This document shows, in pieces, positions 32,953 through 36,517 of a stretch of DNA of 36,517 bases; within the stretch, counting starts at the first letter, position 1; every line of letters begins with the position of its first letter. Below the pieces are notes generated by a model. That model was not told the origin of the DNA. It ran no database searches and saw nothing but the letters and a program-made list of their open reading frames with translations. Source of the stretch: JAITWN01 sp964581365 (lineage in GTDB: Bacteria > Pseudomonadota > Gammaproteobacteria > SZUA-140); the NCBI GenBank assembly GCA_964581365.1, contig CAZOOF010000018.1, positions 1 to 36,517 of the forward strand, read 5' to 3'. The position numbers were made by a program, and so were the translations under genes.

Positions 32953-33933
32953 TCAGGCGATCGCTTGGGCGATGAGCTCGAAGGAGCGCAGTCGCGCTTC
33001 GTGTTCGTGGATATCCGAGACGATGATCAGTTCATCCGCTCCGGTTTCATCCACGAGTTCGATCAGTCCCGCGCGTATCCGTTCCGGAGAGCCGACGATC
33101 GAGCAGGCGAGCATCTGTGAGACGCGCGTCTTCTCGTCAGGGGACCAGAAGTCCTCGATGTCATCGATAGGGCGGCGACTGAGACCAGGGCGGCCGCGGA
33201 TCAACTCGACGAACGACACCTGCTGTGTGGTCCAGAGCCGGCGCGCCTCGCGGTCGCTCGCCGCCGCGATGACGTTGGCGCCGACCATCACGAAGGGGCG
33301 CTCCTGGTGCGCCGAAGGTCTGAAGCGATGCCGATAGAGCGCCAATGCCGAATGGAGCATGCCGGGCGCGAAGTGTGAGGCGAAGGCGTAGGGGAGGCCG
33401 AGATCGGCGGCGAGCGCGGCGCCGAAACTGCTCGAACCGAGTATCCATAGCGGTACACGCGTCCCCGCGGCAGGCACCGCCTGGATATGTCGTTCCGCGG
33501 CTTCGGGTTCAAAATAGGCCTGCAGCTCGAGCACGTCCTCGGCGAAGCTGTCTGCCGCTCCCGGCGCCCGGCGCAGCGCTCTTACCGTCGCCTGGTCGGT
33601 TCCCGGCGCGCGGCCCAGCCCGAGATCGATGCGTCCCGGGAACAGGTGTGCGAGCGTGCCGAACTGCTCGGCGATGATGAGCGGAGCATGATTCGGCAGC
33701 ATGATTCCGCCCGCGCCGACGCGGATCGCAGTCGTCCCCGCGGCGATATGGGCGATGACGATCGATGTGGCCGCACTGGCGATACCCGCCATGTTGTGAT
33801 GCTCTGCCACCCACATGCGCCGGTACCCCCAGCGTTCCGCGTGGCGGGCCAGATCGCGGGCATTATCCAGTGCGGTGCGGGGATCGGCATCTTCCGAAAC
33901 GCGCACCAGTTCCAGGATCGATAGCGGTATCAT
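32953..33933 (-). CDS. LLM-class flavin-dependent oxidoreductase (luciferase-like, YhbW type)
   Basis: A 326-residue TIM-barrel flavoenzyme of luciferase-like group 1. Diagnostic segments are ARHAERWGYRRMWVAEHHNM, GAGGIMLPNHAPLIIAEQFGTLAHLFPGRIDLGLGRAPGTDQAT, and WILGSSSFGAALAADLGLPYAFASHF. It likely uses FMNH2 to oxygenate an unknown substrate. The ATG at 33933 is preceded by GGGAGG at proper spacing; the longer open frame upstream is not conserved-looking. A 7-bp stem (32902-32921) without T tract lies downstream. The 205-bp gap to the divergent phosphatase gene shows no clear promoter. Confidence 0.9.
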   Translation of the reverse strand: MIPLSILELVRVSEDADPRTALDNARDLARHAERWGYRRMWVAEHHNMAGIASAATSIVIAHIAAGTTAIRVGAGGIMLPNHAPLIIAEQFGTLAHLFPGRIDLGLGRAPGTDQATVRALRRAPGAADSFAEDVLELQAYFEPEAAERHIQAVPAAGTRVPLWILGSSSFGAALAADLGLPYAFASHFAPGMLHSALALYRHRFRPSAHQERPFVMVGANVIAAASDREARRLWTTQQVSFVELIRGRPGLSRRPIDDIEDFWSPDEKTRVSQMLACSIVGSPERIRAGLIELVDETGADELIIVSDIHEHEARLRSFELIAQAIA

Positions 33934-34138
33934 GCTGCCTCCCGTGGGTGTTTTGCCATTATCGCCCGAAACGTGCACTGGCGCGCGGATGGCAGTGGAG
34001 CGGGGCGTCCTGCAATTCGCGGCAGGCGACGGTATCATGTCTGTCTGACGTGGCCCGGGGCTCGTCAGCGATGTTGCTGACGCCGAGGGCGCTTTCCCCG
34101 GCCCAATCGGGTCAGACAGAAATGCAAGGGATGTGACA

Positions 34139-34630
34139 GTGGAAAGAATCGGTGTTCTGTTCGTCTGTATGGGTAATATCTGCCGCTCGCCCACCGCTCA
34201 TGGTGTGTTCGAGACGTTGGCGCGGCAGGAGGGCGTGCACGACCGCATTCTGGTCGACTCCGCCGGCACGCATGCCTATCACATCGGCAATCCGCCCGAT
34301 CCGCGCTCGTGCGCCGCGGCGTTGCGTCGCGGTATCGACCTGAGTGGACAGAGAGCGCGGCGCATCGGCGAAGAGGACTTCGAGCGCTTCGATTACGTGC
34401 TGGTGATGGACAACGAGAACCTGGAGATGGTCGAGCGGGTCTGTCCGCCAGGACATCAGGAAAAGGTGCAGCTCTTCATGAAGTATGCGCCGCACATGGG
34501 CATGGATGAGGTGCCAGATCCGTATTACGGTGGTGCAGCCGGTTTTGAGCGAGTGCTGGATCTGGTCGAGGCCGCCTCTCAGGGCTTGCTGCAGGCGATC
34601 AGGGAACGGCATCTGCTCCTGCGCAGCTGA
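34139..34630 (+). CDS. Low-molecular-weight protein tyrosine phosphatase
   Basis: A 163-residue LMW-PTP. The P-loop CX5R is CMGNICRS in GVLFVCMGNICRSPTAHGVF. The general-acid Asp lies in DPYYGG near the C-terminus. SAGTHAYHIGNPPDPRS and RRIGEEDFERFDYVLVMDNEN are typical. Of two GTG starts (34133, 34139) the second has AGGG at 8 nt spacing. In Pseudomonas a homologue (ptpA) follows kdsB; here it is separated and lies opposite mltF. Substrates may be BY-kinases or others, unknown. Confidence 0.92.
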   Translation: MERIGVLFVCMGNICRSPTAHGVFETLARQEGVHDRILVDSAGTHAYHIGNPPDPRSCAAALRRGIDLSGQRARRIGEEDFERFDYVLVMDNENLEMVERVCPPGHQEKVQLFMKYAPHMGMDEVPDPYYGGAAGFERVLDLVEAASQGLLQAIRERHLLLRS

Positions 34631-34715
34631 AGCGCCAGTTAGCCGCCAAGAGCGCCGGACGGGAGTCTGGCCTGCGCGGAATGCGAAGCGGGGCTGTCCT
34701 CGCTTCAGCTTTCCA

Positions 34716-36143
34716 TCAGAGCAGCGGACTGGCCGCAGGTGTCGCCGATGCCATGGTAGCGGTCGTCGCCGGTTCCTGCGGGCCCGTCTGCCACACCAGC
34801 ATGTCGTAGTAGCTGCGAATGTTCTGCACGTAGCGCACGGCTTCCATTCCCCGTGCATAGCCGTAGCGCGTCTTGCGGTACCACTGCTTCTCCATCAGCA
34901 GAGGCAGTGACTTCATCACGTCTGCCCAGTGATCCGGATCGCCACCGTTCAGGCGGGTGAGGGTGCGGGCGTCCTGCAGATGCCCGTAGCCGACGTTATA
35001 GGCGGCGAGCGCCATCCAGGTGCGGTCGGGCTCCTGAATGTGTGCCGGCAGGCGCCGCAGTATCTGTTGCAGATAGCGGGCGCCACCGGTGATGCTGTTG
35101 CTCGGATCGATGCGGTCTTCGATGCCGAGTTCCCTGGCGGTGCGGCGCGTGAGCATCATGATGCCGCGCACTCCGGTGGGAGACACCGCTTTCGGATTCC
35201 ACTGCGATTCCTGATACCCGACCGCAGCCAGCAGTCTCCAGTCCTGCTGGTATTCGAGCGCCGCGCGGCGAAAAAGCTCGGAATATTTCGTCAGGCGCTG
35301 TTCGACGTGACGGAGGAAGCGGCGCACACCGACGTAGTCGAATTCGTCCACGTGGCCGTAATAGCGTTCGCGCAGCCGTTCCAGATCGCCGTTTTCCTTG
35401 AGTCCGGCGAAGAACTCTTCAGCGGCAAGAATCAGGCTGTCATCACCGAGGCGGGGAAATGCCCAGGCCAGCGGCTGCGGCGGTGTAAGGTCGAATGCAA
35501 CGCGCAGCTCCGGATAGTAACGCTGACTGATCTTGACCTCATTGGAATCGGCGATGATGTAGGGAACCTCCTGACGCCACAGGCGCGCGAGAAGGTCGCT
35601 CGTTTCGAGCCCAGGTTCGGCCTGCCATTGCACATTGGTGTGTTCGGCAAGGGCTGCGCGGATCAGGCTTGCGTGGCGGGTACCGGAGACAACGGTGTCG
35701 TCGAGATGCGCGAGCGTACCGGGTCGTGAGGCGCCGCGACGGTAAACGAGCTGCTGACTGGATTCGTGATAAGCCGGGCCGAAGCGGACGTCGCGGGCAT
35801 GTTCTTCCGTCTCGACCAGACCGGCCGCAGCCAGATCGGCCTCACGGCGGGCGACCATGGCGATGATATCGTCAGTGGTTTCGGGCGTAATCAGCCGCAG
35901 TTCGACGCCCAGATGCTCGGCGAACATGCGCGCCAGCTCGTATTCGAAGCCGGCAGGTCCCCGGCCATCGACATAGTAGGTGGTCGGCCCGACCGGCGTG
36001 ACTACGCGCAGCTCTCCGGCGCGCACGACCTGCTCCAGCACAGTGGGCGGCTGGGCATAACCGGTCAGCAATACCGCCGCCGCGACCGGAAAAATGCCCA
36101 TCAGCAATCTGAACAGCGAGTCTGCGAATATTTTCCTGAACAT
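34716..36143 (-). CDS. mltF: Membrane-bound lytic murein transglycosylase F
   Basis: A 475-residue MltF. It has an N-terminal hydrophobic segment (LLMGIFPVAAAVLLTGYAQ). A type 3 solute-binding-like regulatory domain (about 35-265: GELRVVTPVGPTTYYV, GFEYELARMFAEHLGVELRL) follows. The SLT catalytic domain (about 290-450) holds the Glu in AAVGYQESQWNPKAVSPTGVRGIMMLT and ends AAYNVGYGHLQDARTL. It cleaves glycan strands to 1,6-anhydro products, the source of NagZ substrates. The position where relatives have a lipobox Cys (LAGC in Pseudomonas) reads LTGY here. The ATG at 36143 is chosen; a GTG at 36158 is possible. A tRNA promoter overlaps this start region. Confidence 0.94.
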   Translation of the reverse strand: MFRKIFADSLFRLLMGIFPVAAAVLLTGYAQPPTVLEQVVRAGELRVVTPVGPTTYYVDGRGPAGFEYELARMFAEHLGVELRLITPETTDDIIAMVARREADLAAAGLVETEEHARDVRFGPAYHESSQQLVYRRGASRPGTLAHLDDTVVSGTRHASLIRAALAEHTNVQWQAEPGLETSDLLARLWRQEVPYIIADSNEVKISQRYYPELRVAFDLTPPQPLAWAFPRLGDDSLILAAEEFFAGLKENGDLERLRERYYGHVDEFDYVGVRRFLRHVEQRLTKYSELFRRAALEYQQDWRLLAAVGYQESQWNPKAVSPTGVRGIMMLTRRTARELGIEDRIDPSNSITGGARYLQQILRRLPAHIQEPDRTWMALAAYNVGYGHLQDARTLTRLNGGDPDHWADVMKSLPLLMEKQWYRKTRYGYARGMEAVRYVQNIRSYYDMLVWQTGPQEPATTATMASATPAASPLL

Positions 36144-36147
36144 AGCT

Positions 36148-36177
36148 TTACCAACCACGCCTGGAATCTTATATAAT
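36148..36177 (+). promoter_or_regulatory. Promoter of tRNA-Ser with GC-rich discriminator
   Basis: TTACCA (36148-36153) and a perfect TATAAT (36172-36177), 18 bp apart, followed at once by GGCGCC. A GC-rich discriminator of this kind is typical of stringently controlled stable-RNA promoters. Predicted transcription start is about 36184, giving a leader of about 30 nt that folds into a 10-bp hairpin (36183-36208). Confidence 0.7.
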
Positions 36178-36212
36178 GGCGCCTCGTCCGAGCCATCCGG
36201 CTCACGAGTCCC

Positions 36213-36303
36213 GGAGAGGTACCGAAGCGGTCACACCGGCACCGACTCGAAATCGGTTGGGGGTTAACACCCCACGTGGGTTCGAATCCCACCCTCTCCG
36301 CCA
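36213..36303 (+). tRNA. tRNA-Ser (anticodon CGA)
   Basis: A full cloverleaf of 91 nt with encoded CCA. The acceptor stem GGAGAGG pairs with CCTCTCC, with discriminator G. The anticodon stem ACCGA/TCGGT encloses the loop CTCGAAA, anticodon CGA at 36248-36250, reading UCG. The long class II variable arm (GGGGGTTAACACCCC) is typical of tRNA-Ser. The T arm is GTGGG-TTCGAAT-CCCAC. The 3' 19 nt recur 178 bp downstream. Confidence 0.97.
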
Positions 36304-36374
36304 TACTCCCCGAGTACGCCCTAGGTCATCCCTGGCAATGCTGTCGGTCAACGCCACGATTCGAACCCACGTGG
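36272..36374. repeat. Inverted repeat: tRNA T-arm and its downstream complement
   Basis: Bases 36272-36288 (3' end of the variable arm, T stem and T loop) are perfectly complementary over 17 nt to 36358-36374 in the 3' flank. In a read-through transcript the two could pair and compete with the tRNA T arm. Confidence 0.85.
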
Positions 36375-36462
36375 ATCGAATCGGCTGGGTTCGACCGATC
36401 GGCTTCAGCCGATCGGGACGGCGAAGCCGCCCCGGAGGGGCGAGGCCCGCAAGGGCCGAGTC
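36285..36462 (+). repeat. 178-bp repeat unit beginning with the last 19 nt of tRNA-Ser
   Basis: The unit comprises the last 19 nt of the tRNA (36285-36303), 36 nt of flank, an inverted T-arm copy, and a string of GC-rich hairpins. A second copy begins at 36463. The 159 bp after the tRNA hold no convincing protein gene. The design resembles the tRNA-derived tandem repeats behind E. coli tyrT. Confidence 0.75.
36395..36457 (+). other. Row of four small hairpins in the repeat unit
   Basis: Four adjacent stems lie here: CCGATCGGC/GCCGATCGG with a TTCA loop (36395-36416), CGGC/GCCG (36419-36429), GCCCC/GGGGC (36429-36441), and GGCCC-GCAA-GGGCC with a GNRA loop (36444-36457). None is followed by a T run, so they look like processing or stability elements rather than intrinsic terminators. 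Confidence 0.65.
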
Positions 36463-36517
36463 AATCCCACCCTCTCCGCCATACTCCCCGAGTACGCCCT
36501 AGGTCATCCCTGGCAAT
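36463..36517 (+). repeat. Second, truncated copy of the tRNA-Ser-derived repeat
   Basis: 55 bp identical to 36285-36339, running to the very last base of the window. It includes the 19-nt tRNA 3' end with CCA but no tRNA body, so it is not a functional tRNA. The copy may continue outside the window. Confidence 0.9.

Noticed and set aside
34683..34706. Inverted repeat GAAGCG/CGCTTC between the convergent phosphatase and mltF genes
   Set aside because: A 6-bp stem with a 12-nt loop and no T tract on either strand. Not distinguishable from chance.
36176..36502. 108-codon arginine-rich open frame over the tRNA and repeat
   Set aside because: It runs through the tRNA gene and structured repeat. 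The 178-bp period is not a multiple of three, so the frame is not maintained between units. I noted the analogy with the Arg-rich Tpr peptide of E. coli tyrT, but there is no start signal to support it.
36285..36517. tRNA 3' end duplication as attL/attR of an integrated element
   Set aside because: Only 178 bp separate the copies, no integrase or cargo is present, and the spacer is made of tRNA-derived and hairpin sequence. A tandem repeat explains it better, though an attachment site beyond the window edge cannot be excluded.
1..36517. CRISPR arrays, insertion sequences, toxin-antitoxin or defence genes
   Set aside because: No regularly spaced repeats, transposase motifs or defence domains were seen. 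Gene content is conserved core throughout.

Overview
This window is ordinary gammaproteobacterial core chromosome. It is GC-rich (roughly 60-65% by eye), densely packed, and has many 1-, 4- and 8-nt stop/start overlaps. Two blocks are diagnostic. One is yciI-yciB-rnm-yciO-(M50 protease)-trpS-scpA-scpB-rluB. The other is lolC/E-lolD-DUF2062-comEC-exbB-exbD-lpxK-ycaR-kdsB, an order resembling Pseudomonas rather than Escherichia because exbBD sits where msbA sits in enterics. Products are clearly gammaproteobacterial but not close to any model species, so an environmental or uncultivated lineage is likely (inference). No phage, IS element, CRISPR array or toxin-antitoxin pair was seen.

Layout. 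1-3512: 3' end of pnp with a textbook terminator, a PilZ protein on the minus strand, then cysM, a PolB-type 3'-5' exonuclease and a CYTH phosphatase. 3506-7830: a peptide-type ABC transporter (binding lipoprotein and two permeases, no ATPase) followed by nagZ. 7948-9711 (minus): yciB-yciI and a periplasmic parvulin. 9774-15802 (plus): rnm, yciO, M50 protease, trpS, scpA, scpB, rluB. 15922-23932: lipoprotein export, DUF2062 (minus), comEC, exbBD, and the LPS genes lpxK-ycaR-kdsB. 23935-27739 (minus): a small unknown gene, then the three-gene set retropepsin-like lipoprotein / inactive transglutaminase with 7 membrane helices / ATP-grasp glutamate-ligase-like protein. 27919-30174 (minus): a CirA/FepA-like TonB-dependent receptor under a Fur-box promoter. 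30357-33933 (minus): a PEGA lipoprotein, a small ORF with a disturbed start, a DUF4105 protein, and a luciferase-like oxidoreductase. 34139-36143: low-molecular-weight tyrosine phosphatase facing mltF. 36148-36517: a strong promoter, tRNA-Ser(CGA), and a tRNA-derived direct repeat that reaches the window edge.

How the genes work together. Much of the window serves the cell envelope: lipoprotein release (LolD plus a hybrid LolC/E), lipid A 4'-phosphorylation and Kdo activation (LpxK, KdsB), outer-membrane energisation (ExbBD, TonB receptor), murein recycling (MltF, NagZ, possibly the ABC transporter), and periplasmic folding (PPIase). The rest is RNA and chromosome maintenance (PNPase, RNase AM, RluB, TrpRS, ScpAB).

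The most unusual structure is at the right edge. The last 19 nt of tRNA-Ser plus 36 nt of 3' flank are repeated exactly 178 bp downstream. The intervening unit carries an inverted copy of the tRNA T-arm and a row of GC-rich hairpins. This recalls, in design, the repeats behind E. coli tyrT. Other points of interest are a TrpRS with four cysteines spaced as in an Fe-S TrpRS, an MltF that has lost its lipobox cysteine, and a likely frameshift or recoding point ahead of the DUF4105 gene.
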